DNA of 64,000 bases from Bacteroidota bacterium (GCA_024742495.1 JANSYJ010000001.1:310001-374000), one strand, 5' to 3'; positions 1 through 9,219 are shown, numbered from the stretch's first letter. Notes: generated from the sequence alone by a model not told the origin. Numbers and translations are program-made.

Positions 1-201
1 AAGCAAAAAACCAAGGCGCCCAAGCAAGAAGTTCGGCCGCCAAAGGAAAAGCCTAAAACCAGTCCAAAGCCCAAAATTGAAGCTCCAATAAAGGCCACTT
101 CCCCGCCTCCAGCTCCGGCTGAGAAAAAGCAAGAAGAGAGCTTGGATCCGACAAAATTGGAAGCGAAAGGTTGGCTTATAAAGCCGGCCAAGCAGAAATA
201 G
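1..201 (+). CDS. C-terminal end of a lysine/proline-rich protein (5' partial)
   Basis: The frame is open from the first base of the window and stops with TAG at 199-201, giving the last 66 residues of a protein whose start lies outside. The visible part is almost all Lys, Pro, Ala, Glu and Gln, with runs such as PPKEKPKTSPKPK, and it ends KGWLIKPAKQK. This looks like a disordered basic tail rather than a folded domain. It lies 36 bp before the DUF819 gene on the same strand. No function can be given from this fragment. Confidence 0.6.
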   Translation, partial: KQKTKAPKQEVRPPKEKPKTSPKPKIEAPIKATSPPPAPAEKKQEESLDPTKLEAKGWLIKPAKQK

Positions 202-237
202 CACATTGCTTACATTTGGGCCACAAACAAAACACCT

Positions 238-1641
238 ATGGAAGAAGTAGTATCGGATATTCCCTTAATCACCAATGATGCGGTCGTTTTCGGGATTCTC
301 ATGGCCCTTTTGCTTTTCATCTTTCGCAGTAGCGAGATGCCGGCCTTTAAAAAGTTCTATGCGGTCATACCTACCCTTTTACTCTGTTATTTCTTGCCTT
401 CGGTATTTAGTACCCTCGGGGTTATCTCTCCACATTGGATTGATGTAGCTGCGGCTAAAGAGTTTCTGCAAGAACAAGGCTACGCTATGCAGGGTCTTAC
501 AAGCTTTAAAGACTTTAAAAATTTTGTGATCAATGAAGAAATAGACGGACATCTATTAGAGCCCTTTATGGGGGAATCTCGTTTATACTTTATGGCCTCG
601 CGCTATTTGTTGCCGGCTAGTCTTATCCTCCTTACCCTTAGCATAGATTTGCGCGAAGTATTTCGCTTAGGACCAAAAGCCTTAATCATGTTTGCCACGG
701 GAACTGTTGGGGTGGTTATTGGTGGACCTTTAGCTATTTTACTATTTAGTGCAATTGCACCTGAAGTTGTTGGCGCTGGAAGCGATGAGATTTGGCGAGG
801 TATGACAACCATCGCCGGTAGCTGGATTGGTGGTGGCGCAAATCAAGCAGCCATGTATGAGATTTTTGGTGAGAATGGACAGATTAGCGGGAAGATTTTC
901 TCGGTGATGATCACCGTTGACATCATCGTTGCGGAGATTTGGATGTTCTTTTTACTTTTGGGTGTTGGAAAGGCAGATTCCATTGACAAATATTTTAAGG
1001 CCGACGCCTCAGCCGTTACTGCGCTTAAGGATCACATGCAGGAATTTTCATCCCGCATTGCGCGTATCGCTTCAACAATTGATCTTTTTGTGATTTTTGG
1101 CATCGCTTTAGGTGCTACAGGGCTGGCTCATTTGTTAGCCGATGTGATCGCTCCTTTCATTGCCGACAATGCTCCCTTCCTTACTAAGTATTTTAGCATG
1201 GGAAGCAAGTTTTTCTGGCTAATCGTTATTGCCACTACGGTGGGAATTTTAATGTCTTTTACCAAATTACGCGAATACGAAGGCGCTGGTGCTTCCAAAA
1301 TTGGATCGGTCTTTATCTATATTCTGGTAGTAACCATTGGTATGAAAATGAACATCATGGGCATCTTCGAAAACCCGGGTTTATTCTTGGTCGGCTTGGT
1401 GTGGATGATTGTTCACGTTGGCTTACTCTTTATAGTTGGTAAACTCATAAAAGCACCCTTCTTCTTCCTGGCGGTGGGCTCTAAAGCGAATATTGGTGGT
1501 GCAGCTTCAGCGCCGGTTGTAGCGGCCGCTTTTCATCCTTCTTTGGCGCCGGTTGGCGTTTTATTAGCCGTTTTAGGCTATGCGCTAGGAACCTTTGGTG
1601 CCTTGCTATGTGGAACTCTAATGCAAATTGCAGCGACCTAA
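238..1641 (+). CDS. DUF819 family integral membrane protein
   Basis: A 467-residue polytopic membrane protein with roughly ten hydrophobic segments. The overall sequence, with the glycine-rich motif GSWIGGGANQAAM near residue 200 and a second one, GSKANIGGAASAP, near residue 420, matches the DUF819 (YjcL-like) family, which resembles sodium-dependent carriers with two inverted halves; the transported substrate is not established. A less hydrophobic stretch at about residues 75-115 probably lies outside the membrane. The stop codon overlaps the start of the M28 peptidase gene by one base (TAATG), so the two are translationally coupled, and a role in uptake of products released by that peptidase is possible but is inference. 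Confidence 0.85.
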   Translation: MEEVVSDIPLITNDAVVFGILMALLLFIFRSSEMPAFKKFYAVIPTLLLCYFLPSVFSTLGVISPHWIDVAAAKEFLQEQGYAMQGLTSFKDFKNFVINEEIDGHLLEPFMGESRLYFMASRYLLPASLILLTLSIDLREVFRLGPKALIMFATGTVGVVIGGPLAILLFSAIAPEVVGAGSDEIWRGMTTIAGSWIGGGANQAAMYEIFGENGQISGKIFSVMITVDIIVAEIWMFFLLLGVGKADSIDKYFKADASAVTALKDHMQEFSSRIARIASTIDLFVIFGIALGATGLAHLLADVIAPFIADNAPFLTKYFSMGSKFFWLIVIATTVGILMSFTKLREYEGAGASKIGSVFIYILVVTIGMKMNIMGIFENPGLFLVGLVWMIVHVGLLFIVGKLIKAPFFFLAVGSKANIGGAASAPVVAAAFHPSLAPVGVLLAVLGYALGTFGALLCGTLMQIAAT

Positions 1642-3011
1642 TGAAAAAAACATTCACTCTCCTTTTTAGCCTAGCCCTCATCGGAACAAGTCTAGGACAA
1701 AAAGACGCCGCCAAGTTTCGGGAAATTTACTCCCAAGCGCTTACAGAACAACAGGGCTTTGCCTGGCTTACGGAACTTTGCGGATTGGGACCTCGCTTTG
1801 CCGGAAGCGAGCAAGCCACCGAGTCTATTTTGTACTTCCAAGAAGTAATGGACTCCCTTGGTTTCGAAACCCGACTTCAGGCGGTTAAGGTACCACGATG
1901 GGTGCGAGGACCGCAAGAAAAGGCCTGGCTGGTCCAAGGTATCGATCAAGCCGAAATGGCGGTTACCGCACTTGGGGGCAGCGTTCCCACACCCAATGGT
2001 GGCTTAAAAGCAGAAGTAGTAGAAATTCCTTCTTTCGAGGCCTTAGACAGTTTAAACTTAGAAGGTAAAATCGCCTTCTTTAATATCCCTATGGATCCCT
2101 CTTTTATTAGCACCGGCTATGCTTATGGTTCGGCGGTAAAGCAAAGGTGGGCTGGTGCCATGGAAGCCTCCAAAAAAGGAGCTATTGCGGTAGTTATTCG
2201 CTCATTGAGTAGCAGCATTAATAAATACCCGCATACCGGCAGTATGGCTTATGCCGATGATATTAAGAAAATACCAGCGGCAGCATTAAGTACCTACGAT
2301 GCGGAGCTATTAAGCAAAACCCTCAAAAGCGATCCAGAGCTTCAAGTTAAACTTGATATGCGCTGCGAGTGGAAAGACTCTGTGTACTCCTATAACCTTA
2401 TTGCCGACCTCAAGGGATCAGAAAAACCAGAAGAGATCATCCTGGTTTCTGGTCATATTGATTCTTGGGAGCTGGGAACAGGTGCCCACGATGATGGCGC
2501 CGGTGCGATGCATGCCTTAGAAACCCTCTATTTGATTAAATCCATGCAAATCCCATTAAAGCGAACCTTGCGCTTAGTATGGTTTATGAATGAAGAGTTT
2601 GGACTAAATGGTGCTCGGGTTTATGCCCGCAGTGCCAAGGCGAATAGCAAGGAGAAACATGTAATAGCCATTGAAAGCGATGGCGGCGGCTTTACCCCGA
2701 AAGGATTAAGTATTGATGCCAGTGATCCCATAATTAGCCAACTTAAAAACTACCGCTCACTATTTGAGCCCTATGGGGTTTATCAGTTTTCTAAAGGAGG
2801 CTCTGGTGCGGATATCAATCAATTGAAGAATGATGAAATTGTATTGATTGGTTTGCGACCCGATAACCACCGTTATTTTGAAGTGCATCACTCCGCCCTA
2901 GATAATATTAGCGCTGTAAATGCCCGTGAATTCACCCTGGGCTCGGCCACCTTAGCTGCCCTAGTTTGGATTATGGATAGAGATGATCTTTGCCTACCCT
3001 CTAAGCCCTAA
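1641..3011 (+). CDS. M28 family metallopeptidase (carboxypeptidase Q-like), secreted
   Basis: I place the start at the ATG at 1641, overlapping the preceding stop by one base, because it gives a clean signal peptide (MKKTFTLLFSLALIGTSLG) in a 456-residue protein; an in-frame ATG at 1608 would add 11 residues before it and overlap the DUF819 gene by 34 bp. A PA-like region covers about residues 110-250 and the zinc peptidase domain about 250-456. Co-catalytic zinc ligands are visible in GHIDSWELGTGAHDDGAGAM (His and Asp), in NEEFGLNGA (catalytic Glu and the ligand Glu), in the ESDGG segment and in EVHHSALDN (last His). The order of PA region and peptidase resembles plasma glutamate carboxypeptidase. 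It probably removes N-terminal residues or splits dipeptides in the periplasm or outside the cell. Confidence 0.88.
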   Translation: MKKTFTLLFSLALIGTSLGQKDAAKFREIYSQALTEQQGFAWLTELCGLGPRFAGSEQATESILYFQEVMDSLGFETRLQAVKVPRWVRGPQEKAWLVQGIDQAEMAVTALGGSVPTPNGGLKAEVVEIPSFEALDSLNLEGKIAFFNIPMDPSFISTGYAYGSAVKQRWAGAMEASKKGAIAVVIRSLSSSINKYPHTGSMAYADDIKKIPAAALSTYDAELLSKTLKSDPELQVKLDMRCEWKDSVYSYNLIADLKGSEKPEEIILVSGHIDSWELGTGAHDDGAGAMHALETLYLIKSMQIPLKRTLRLVWFMNEEFGLNGARVYARSAKANSKEKHVIAIESDGGGFTPKGLSIDASDPIISQLKNYRSLFEPYGVYQFSKGGSGADINQLKNDEIVLIGLRPDNHRYFEVHHSALDNISAVNAREFTLGSATLAALVWIMDRDDLCLPSKP

Positions 3012-3145
3012 TTTTTTTAACTGATAATCAATATTTTAAAATCAAAATCAAAAAAATTTAGCAAGCCTGTGAACCTAAGGCTCATATCCTAGTTTATTTG
3101 TCAGGTTAAGGTTTGGTTAATTGTTTTGATTTAGTTTGAAACAAG

Positions 3146-3175
3146 GGGAGGCGAAAGTCTCCCTTTCTCTTTTTT
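3146..3175 (+). terminator. Rho-independent terminator
   Basis: A perfect 5-bp stem GGGAG/CTCCC with loop GCGAAAGT is followed by TTTCTCTTTTTT. It lies 135 bp beyond the M28 peptidase stop and would end that transcript. Confidence 0.6.
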
Positions 3176-3488
3176 AGGACCATCCCTTCTTTTTTCGTCT
3201 TTTCTAAAAGGCTTCTCACCTTTATCCCTTTATCTCCACCTCTTTAAATAGGCGAATTATTGCCCAAGATTGGCCGCTGCAAAAAAAATTTCGCCCAAAG
3301 TAAGGGAGGCATCAATATCACTTGAGCTGCTTCTAAGTCGCGCCATTGTTGACAACCTGTTAGTAAGTGCCTGGCTTGATTTTTATCTAAAGAAAAAACT
3401 AGACAGCAATTAGCTGATAAATAATGTTTTAGGCTTGTACGTTAAATTTCTGCTTCCTATATTCGGGCAGGAAGAAAACAGGGGTACT
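3176..3488. other. Non-coding stretch with no recognised feature
   Basis: Between the terminator after the M28 gene and the small ORF at 3489 I see no supported gene and no recognisable structured RNA. The stretch is AT-rich with pyrimidine-rich runs near 3180-3240. It may hold the promoter of the small ORF, but no convincing -7/-33 pair was found. Confidence 0.4.
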
Positions 3489-3650
3489 ATGTCTTTAATA
3501 AATCGGTTCATATCTAAGGGCGACTCGAAAGGGCACGATCGCATAAACAATCGTTGCCACGCTTCAAAAATTAGCAGTAACCGAAAAGTCGTCTTCAAAA
3601 AATTCAACTACGAGTTTCAGTATTGTAAATACGAACCTGTAGCGAGTTAA
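3489..3650 (+). CDS. Possible small basic protein, 53 aa
   Basis: An ATG-initiated frame encodes a 53-residue, Lys/Arg-rich protein beginning MSLINRFISKGDSKGHDRIN and ending KYEPVAS. Its stop codon abuts a strong hairpin terminator, which is what a genuine short gene would show. The frame can be extended upstream to 3435, but the internal ATG is the better start since the purine-rich run GGAAGAAAACAGGGG precedes it. I do not recognise the family, and no membrane segment or cysteine motif is present. A non-coding RNA ending at the same terminator is an equally good reading. Confidence 0.35.
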   Translation: MSLINRFISKGDSKGHDRINNRCHASKISSNRKVVFKKFNYEFQYCKYEPVAS

Positions 3651-3688
3651 AACAAAAAAACCACCCGAGTAGGTGGTTTTTTTTGTTT
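3651..3688. terminator. Bidirectional rho-independent terminator
   Basis: AACAAAAAAACCACC and GGTGGTTTTTTTTGTTT form a stem around the loop CGAGTA. The A-run on one side and T-run on the other make it work in both directions: for the small ORF ending at 3650 and for the minus-strand E1 gene ending at 3703. Confidence 0.85.
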
Positions 3689-3702
3689 AAAATCTGTTGT
3701 AT

Positions 3703-5778
3703 TTAATAAGCAGCCAACTCCTCTAATTTCGCTTGTACCTTATCCGCATTTGGAATCATGGTAGCTTCTAAGGTGCTGTTTAATGGTATGGCGGGCATAT
3801 TTTCCGATCCAATCACCATAACCGGCGCATCTAAGTGCTCAAAGGCCTCTTGCTGAATCCAACCTGCTAAACCTTGAGAAAAGCCATTTCGTGATGGTTC
3901 TTCAGTAACTATTAAAACCTTGCCATGGAGTTTAACTCTTTCCAAAATCAAAGACTCATCCAATGGATATAGGGTTCTTAAATCTAAAACCTCAACCTTG
4001 TTATTCATGGCTTTACCTGCTGCCTTGGACCAATAAACCCCCATGCCATAGCTAATTACCAATAAGCTTTCATTAGCCTCAATAGAAGCATCGCTCGCTT
4101 GATAGGCAATACGGCCCTTTCCGAATGGTATTACATAATCCGAAGAAGGCTCAATGGTCATCGCGTCTTCAGTACCTTTTATTTTAGACCAATACAATCC
4201 TTTATGTTCCAGCATTACCACTGGGTTGGGATCGTAATAAGCGGCCTTCATCAAACCTTTAAGATCGGCCCCTGTGCTCGGATAAGCGATTTTAATACCA
4301 CGGATATTAGTAAGCACACTTTCTACCGAGCTACTGTGATAAGGGCCTCCGCTACCATAAGCGCCAATGGGCACTCTAATTACCGCACTCACCGGCCATT
4401 TACCATTAGAGAGGTAGTTACTGCGACTTACCTCAGTAAATAACTGGTTTAAGCCTGGCCATATATAATCGGCAAATTGAACTTCTACAAAGGGCTTTAA
4501 GCCAGTGGCGCTCATTCCAACCGTAGAACCAATGATAAAAGCTTCTTGAATTGGAGTGTTAAACACCCGGTCATCACCAAATTTCTGAGCTAAGGTTGCT
4601 GCTTCCCTAAATACGCCACCAAGGCGGCCACCAACATCCTGTCCATAGAGCAGGGCCTCCTTATGCTCCTTCATCAATTCTTGTATGGCGAAGAGCGCAG
4701 CATCTACCATTACGGTTTTCTCCTTGCCTGCCGGACTGCGATCTCCCTTTTCTTCGGTGATGGTAGTCGGTGCAAAGTCGTGATTAAAGAGATCCTCTGG
4801 TCGGGGATCTTCTTGCTTTAAGGCCTCTTGATAATCGGCCTGAAGCAATTCTCCAGATTCCTGATAAATCTGGTTCAGTTCTTTTTCTTCTACCCTTTGT
4901 TCTATTAGCCAAGAACGAAGTTTTGGCCAAGGATCGCGGGTCGCATGTTCTTCCAAATCGTCGCGATACCATTCCTTGCGCACACCGGAAGTATGGTGGC
5001 CCAATAGCGGAACTTTGGCGTGAACTAAGAAGGGCCGGCGCTCTGTGCGCATGAGCTGTATTACTTCTCTTATCGTTTCATAGGATTCGGCGAAATTACT
5101 GCCGTCAATGCTTCGCACCTCAATACCTTTAAAGCCCTGGGCAAATTCGGCCGCGTTCTGAGCGCGGGTTTCTGCGGCACTGGCGGAAATATCCCATTCA
5201 TTATCCTGAACTAAAAAGAGGAGCGGAAATTGCTTGAGGGCGGCCATCTGCATAGCTTCCGAAACCTCGCCTTCGGTCATGGCGGCATCACCAATAGAGC
5301 AAACTGCAATCGCCTTTTCATCGGCATTTGCCAATCCCATTAATTCACGATACTGAATACCCATCGCCACACCGGCGGTTGGAATAGCCTGCATGCCGGT
5401 TGCGGAAGATTGATGCGGAATTTTTGGTTTATCTGCATCATTTAAACTGGGATGCGAATAATAGGTGCGACCGCCGCTAAAGGGATCATCGCGCTTAGCT
5501 AATAGCTGAAGCATGCAATCGTAAGGCCGCATCCCTATGCCTAGTAAAATCGCATCATCACGGTAATAGGGCGAAACAAAATCATAAGGCTTAAGCTGTA
5601 AGCCTAAGGCCAACTGAATCGCCTCATGTCCGCGAGAAGCGGCATGCACATATTTGGCGGTAACCGCTTTGTTTTCCTCGTAAAGTTCCGCCATTTGCTT
5701 GGCGGTACTCATTAGACGAAAAGCCTCTAGAGCGATTTCTTTGCTGAGTTTTGGTGCATTTTCGGTAGGTGCAGACAT
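3703..5778 (-). CDS. 2-oxoacid dehydrogenase E1 component, fused alpha and beta subunits
   Basis: A 691-residue protein carries both halves of a heterotetrameric E1 enzyme on one chain: an alpha-like half at about residues 15-330 and a beta-like half at about 355-691. The thiamine diphosphate site is seen at residues 163-195 as GDAAMTEGE followed 28 residues later by DNEW, a variant of the usual GDG-NN pair. The beta half holds GQDVGGRLGGVFR and PIQEAFIIGSTVGMS, and the late segment LDLRTLYPLD. It would decarboxylate a branched-chain 2-oxo acid (or pyruvate) and pass the acyl group to the lipoyl E2. Fusions of this kind are common in Bacteroidota. E2 and E3 are not in the window. Substrate cannot be settled from sequence. 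Confidence 0.9.
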   Translation of the reverse strand: MSAPTENAPKLSKEIALEAFRLMSTAKQMAELYEENKAVTAKYVHAASRGHEAIQLALGLQLKPYDFVSPYYRDDAILLGIGMRPYDCMLQLLAKRDDPFSGGRTYYSHPSLNDADKPKIPHQSSATGMQAIPTAGVAMGIQYRELMGLANADEKAIAVCSIGDAAMTEGEVSEAMQMAALKQFPLLFLVQDNEWDISASAAETRAQNAAEFAQGFKGIEVRSIDGSNFAESYETIREVIQLMRTERRPFLVHAKVPLLGHHTSGVRKEWYRDDLEEHATRDPWPKLRSWLIEQRVEEKELNQIYQESGELLQADYQEALKQEDPRPEDLFNHDFAPTTITEEKGDRSPAGKEKTVMVDAALFAIQELMKEHKEALLYGQDVGGRLGGVFREAATLAQKFGDDRVFNTPIQEAFIIGSTVGMSATGLKPFVEVQFADYIWPGLNQLFTEVSRSNYLSNGKWPVSAVIRVPIGAYGSGGPYHSSSVESVLTNIRGIKIAYPSTGADLKGLMKAAYYDPNPVVMLEHKGLYWSKIKGTEDAMTIEPSSDYVIPFGKGRIAYQASDASIEANESLLVISYGMGVYWSKAAGKAMNNKVEVLDLRTLYPLDESLILERVKLHGKVLIVTEEPSRNGFSQGLAGWIQQEAFEHLDAPVMVIGSENMPAIPLNSTLEATMIPNADKVQAKLEELAAY

Positions 5779-5856
5779 GCTTGTGTTTTAAGCTGCAAAT
5801 ATCGGAAATGTGACCGAAGAGAAAACCGCTAAAATTGAAGCCTTAATTCTGGGTTT

Positions 5857-6831
5857 TTAGTCTTTGCTTGCCGCCCCAAAATCGTAGCTAAATCCTATGC
5901 TTAAAATTTGCTTGAGCTGCGAACGGGGAACTCCGGGGGTAAGTGGATTTTCATCAAGGTCGAACTTAACATCATGATCATAGATATAGGCGAAGGAAAC
6001 ATTGGCCTTGATGTATTTATTGACCTTAAAGAACATGATAAGCTCCGAATTAACATCCACTAAAGAAGGATCTTCCGCATAATTAGAGAAGAGGTCCAAA
6101 CGCGCTTGAAGATCCACATTCTTCCATACTTTTTTCTTATAGGTCAGATTCACATAACCTCCAATCTCCAAACGAGAAGTTGAACCTGAGTCTACGCCAA
6201 AAGAACCGGCATTTGATAAACGCTCATCCATCACGAAAGTGGCCTTAGCCGTAAGCGGGGATAAGAACATAACAAAATTCTTATTGGGCTTATGGGTGGC
6301 ACCCGCACCAAAGAGCAAATAACCCGGCGCCATAAAGTCGGATACTTTTAATTCATCGCCAATGTCACCCGGATTGGCATAGCCCGGACGAAACTGGGTA
6401 CGGAAATTTGTTAAGGCCGAATAAGACCAAGTCTTACTTTGAAGGTAGTCCAAACGTGATTCTAACTCAATACGGTCGTCGGTTTTATTAAAAATGGTGT
6501 CTTGAAAGTTTACGCCATAGGCCAGGGTTACAGCATTACTCCATATCCACTTTGCATTAGCTTGGTAATTCGCAAATCCATTGAAAATGGTATTCCCTGC
6601 AATAGAGTTCACACCACCCGCTTGCCAATTGCTGTAGCTCGCCTGGGTAAACTGAATACCATAATTACCTCCAATCTCCCACTTACTAGCCGAGTCTACC
6701 TCCGCAGTGCCGGTTTTACTGATAGACTCCTTGCGGAATTCTTTTACATCTTCTTCGGCCTGTAAGGTGTTATTTTGTGCGAAAATTGACGCACTTAAAA
6801 TACTGAAGGCTAATAATAACGGCTTGCGCAT
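5857..6831 (-). CDS. DUF3078 family outer-membrane-type protein
   Basis: The start is placed at 6831, where the protein (324 residues) begins with the signal peptide MRKPLLLAFSILSASIFAQ; a start 84 bp upstream would overlap the preceding crotonase gene. The mature part shows the DUF3078 pattern: GGNYGIQFTQASYSNWQAGG near residue 60, then alternating aromatic and polar beta-strand segments to the C-terminus (SIGFSYDFG), as in a small beta-barrel. DUF3078 proteins are outer-membrane proteins of Bacteroidota with no assigned role. It lies 22 bp after the crotonase gene and 78 bp before the E1 gene on the same strand, so all three may share a transcript. Confidence 0.82.
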   Translation of the reverse strand: MRKPLLLAFSILSASIFAQNNTLQAEEDVKEFRKESISKTGTAEVDSASKWEIGGNYGIQFTQASYSNWQAGGVNSIAGNTIFNGFANYQANAKWIWSNAVTLAYGVNFQDTIFNKTDDRIELESRLDYLQSKTWSYSALTNFRTQFRPGYANPGDIGDELKVSDFMAPGYLLFGAGATHKPNKNFVMFLSPLTAKATFVMDERLSNAGSFGVDSGSTSRLEIGGYVNLTYKKKVWKNVDLQARLDLFSNYAEDPSLVDVNSELIMFFKVNKYIKANVSFAYIYDHDVKFDLDENPLTPGVPRSQLKQILSIGFSYDFGAASKD

Positions 6832-6853
6832 TGTCGAAATTTTTGCGAAAATA

Positions 6854-7624
6854 TTATTTCTTTTTGAAGGCATTGATAGCATTGCGGGTAAAATCGGAAA
6901 GCACCAGTTCACCACTAATGGCCGCCCGATCTGCTAAAAGCTGATCCCAATGCTCGGTGCCTTGCCAAAACACTTCTTTCAGCTGCCGCATCGCTTCTGG
7001 GTTAAAGCCTTTAAGTCTTGTAAGTAGGGCCTCTATCTCTTGGTCCATTTCTTCGGCACTTTCGTGCAGATGGTAATAAAGTCCGCGTTGATGCGCCCAT
7101 TCGGCATCACGCCATTCGGTAGCATTAATGGCCAATTCACTCATTCCACTAAGGCCAACTTTACGTTCTACCGCTGGGCCAACTACGAAAGGGCCAATAC
7201 CTACCGCCAGCTCCGATAGTTTCACAGAAGCGTGTTTGGTCGCGAAACAATAATCTACTGAGGAGGCGAGTCCAACCGCACCACCAACTGCCTTACCATG
7301 TACTCGGCCCACGATAAATTTCGGACAGGTGCGCATGGCATTAATCACATTGGCAAAGCCGCTAAAGAACTTTTTACCTTGATCCAAATCCTGAATAGAA
7401 ATCAATTCATCGAAGCTCGCTCCGGCACAAAAAGCACGCTCACCCGCTGAACGTAATAATAGGACCTTTACCGCCTCATTTTTTCCAGCCTCGCTTATCG
7501 CATCCGCCAATTCGGAAAGTAATTTACTCGGTAAGGAATTGCTAAGAGGATGAAAGAACTCGATGTGGGCAATACCATCAATAAGATCAGATTTTATATA
7601 GCCTTGTTGTAATGCGTCGGACAT
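6854..7624 (-). CDS. Enoyl-CoA hydratase/isomerase (crotonase) family protein
   Basis: The protein has 256 residues from the ATG at 7624; a TTG 21 bp upstream lies inside the -7 box and is rejected. Crotonase landmarks are the acyl-CoA site AFCAGASFDEL near residue 70 and the oxyanion-hole segment HGKAVGGAVGLAS near residue 115. The third landmark, normally containing a catalytic Glu or Asp, reads GIGPFVVGPAVERKVG, so the acid/base residue is not where a standard hydratase has it. It could serve the phenylacetate pathway (a PaaF-type step is otherwise missing from this window), leucine breakdown, or another acyl-CoA route. Only the family assignment is firm. Confidence 0.85.
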   Translation of the reverse strand: MSDALQQGYIKSDLIDGIAHIEFFHPLSNSLPSKLLSELADAISEAGKNEAVKVLLLRSAGERAFCAGASFDELISIQDLDQGKKFFSGFANVINAMRTCPKFIVGRVHGKAVGGAVGLASSVDYCFATKHASVKLSELAVGIGPFVVGPAVERKVGLSGMSELAINATEWRDAEWAHQRGLYYHLHESAEEMDQEIEALLTRLKGFNPEAMRQLKEVFWQGTEHWDQLLADRAAISGELVLSDFTRNAINAFKKK

Positions 7625-7642
7625 AAATTTCGGATTTTGTGG

Positions 7643-7650
7643 CAAAGGTA
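7643..7650 (-). promoter_or_regulatory. -7 promoter box for the crotonase gene
   Basis: On the minus strand the box TACCTTTG matches the Bacteroidota consensus TAnnTTTG at every fixed position and ends 18 bases before the ATG at 7624. No clear -33 TTTG box was found at the usual distance. Confidence 0.4.
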
Positions 7651-7741
7651 AGTTTAGCCTGTATATGCTCCTAACAGCAAAAAATCGATTTCAATTAATT
7701 ATCCATTATGGCAAAGCAATAAGCTTAACTAATTTTGAATT

Positions 7742-8584
7742 ATGGAAAACCTTTCAAAAGGGCTGGAGTTTCTGCTTCATCTAATTGGAGTGAACCTAAT
7801 TGCTGGTTTCGCCGCATACAGCCTTGGCTTGGCTGTGATAAAAATGTTTACAAGGCTTGAAAAAGCTACCTTAGCCTTTGATCGAAAGGCAAGTGGTTTA
7901 GCAATTTACCTTGGGCTCCTGCATTTTTTTATCTGGCTACTCTTGGTCATGCTAAATTATGTAGATGCGAGTCCCGAAGATCAGGCTCGACTACTTAGCC
8001 GATTAAGAGGCCCCTATTGGTACGGGGTTTGGCTACAAGCTTTTATTTGCCTATTACTTTCACAGGGCCTACGAATCCCTCTTTTAAGGAGAAACATTTT
8101 GTATCGCATTCTCTTCGGCTTGTCCTATATATTTACAGTTGAAAGGCTGGTAATCCTTACTACAAGCCTACATAAAGACTACTTTACCCCTTCAACTTTT
8201 GCTCTGTTAGACCCTTGGCTCATCTTGCTTAGCTTTTTAATAAAAGGACTAGTCTTTTTTCTCATTTGTGCTATAATCCTTTTTTTAGGTCGGTTTTTGA
8301 ACCAAAAAAAAGACAAGCCAATTAATGGCTTGACCTTAAAGATTCTAGCCGCTTTCGTTAGTTTAATTTCTGTTGGTTTGATCTTGAATAGTTTTTCAAT
8401 GGATTTTATTTCTTCTATTAATCCCGGATGGCACACTAACTCTGAATCTTCGAATAATTTATTTACTATCCTCAGCTTGTTTTTCGCTGGCTGTCTAATA
8501 GCATTCGTTGCATTATTTTTCCTTTGGCTTCAATTATTCCAGTGGGGGATAGGAATCTTTAATCGAGTCAGGATGGAATCTTAA
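7742..8584 (+). CDS. Unknown integral membrane protein, about 7 TM segments
   Basis: A 280-residue, strongly hydrophobic protein with segments at about residues 10-35, 50-72, 95-110, 120-140, 155-185, 200-220 and 245-270. Charged loops such as DASPEDQARLLSRLRG and NQKKDKPING separate them. I recognise no family motif. The gene is followed by two lipoprotein genes on the same strand (gap 49 bp). A perfect TAATTTTG -7-type box lies just four bases before the ATG, so the message could be leaderless. Confidence 0.7.
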   Translation: MENLSKGLEFLLHLIGVNLIAGFAAYSLGLAVIKMFTRLEKATLAFDRKASGLAIYLGLLHFFIWLLLVMLNYVDASPEDQARLLSRLRGPYWYGVWLQAFICLLLSQGLRIPLLRRNILYRILFGLSYIFTVERLVILTTSLHKDYFTPSTFALLDPWLILLSFLIKGLVFFLICAIILFLGRFLNQKKDKPINGLTLKILAAFVSLISVGLILNSFSMDFISSINPGWHTNSESSNNLFTILSLFFAGCLIAFVALFFLWLQLFQWGIGIFNRVRMES

Positions 8585-8633
8585 CCCATAAATAATGGAT
8601 TAATACTCTTTGGACATCTCTTACTTTTGAATA

Positions 8634-9218
8634 ATGAAAAAAGCATTTTACCTCCTGTTATTGGGCTTTTTATTCAGCTGCGGCAGCAAACACTATTACC
8701 GCGCAGTAGTCCAGCTAGACCCAATGGCGGAGGCTCAAGCTTTTAGCGATAGTCTTCTTCTAAATGGAGTGGACACCCTAGTTACTTATATAGATGCCTG
8801 CTCGGGTTGTATGCCAGGAGTTGAGGAAACCTATTATATTTTTTGGGTTGAAAATGGGGCTCGGAAATTAACCAAGATAAATCAGTACTCGCGCTACAAG
8901 GTTATAAGCCCGCTGCACTTCCCGATCTTTTTTCTCACTAATGAGGCCCAAGCCATCATGTCGGACCCCATTGAGAAGCCCTACTTTCAAATGCTCCATT
9001 ACCATTACGAAGTGCTAAAAGTGCATATCGGTAATACGCGCTATCAATTTCGAATTGATGAATTTGAAAAGAATCGAAATCAAAATAATTACAAGGTTTG
9101 GGCCGTCGATAAGCTTCGAGCCGATCTGTTTGAGCTTCAGCCTGGCCTGTGGCAAGCCCTCGATTATAAATATGAGAAGGTGAAGGAGGAGGTATTTCCC
9201 TTTAAGCACAATTACTAA
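8634..9218 (+). CDS. Unknown lipoprotein, 194 aa
   Basis: Begins MKKAFYLLLLGFLFSCGSKHYY, a lipoprotein signal with the lipobox FSCG (Cys16). The rest is soluble, rich in aromatic residues, with a CSGCMPG pair of cysteines near residue 57 that could form a disulfide or bind metal. No family recognised. The next lipoprotein gene starts two bases after its stop, so these two are an operon. Confidence 0.72.
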   Translation: MKKAFYLLLLGFLFSCGSKHYYRAVVQLDPMAEAQAFSDSLLLNGVDTLVTYIDACSGCMPGVEETYYIFWVENGARKLTKINQYSRYKVISPLHFPIFFLTNEAQAIMSDPIEKPYFQMLHYHYEVLKVHIGNTRYQFRIDEFEKNRNQNNYKVWAVDKLRADLFELQPGLWQALDYKYEKVKEEVFPFKHNY

Positions 9219-9219
9219 G

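Noticed and set aside
1481-1714. Minus-strand 77-residue frame over the DUF819/M28 junction
   Set aside because: Both plus-strand genes here are well supported and overlap by one base; the antisense frame has no motif.
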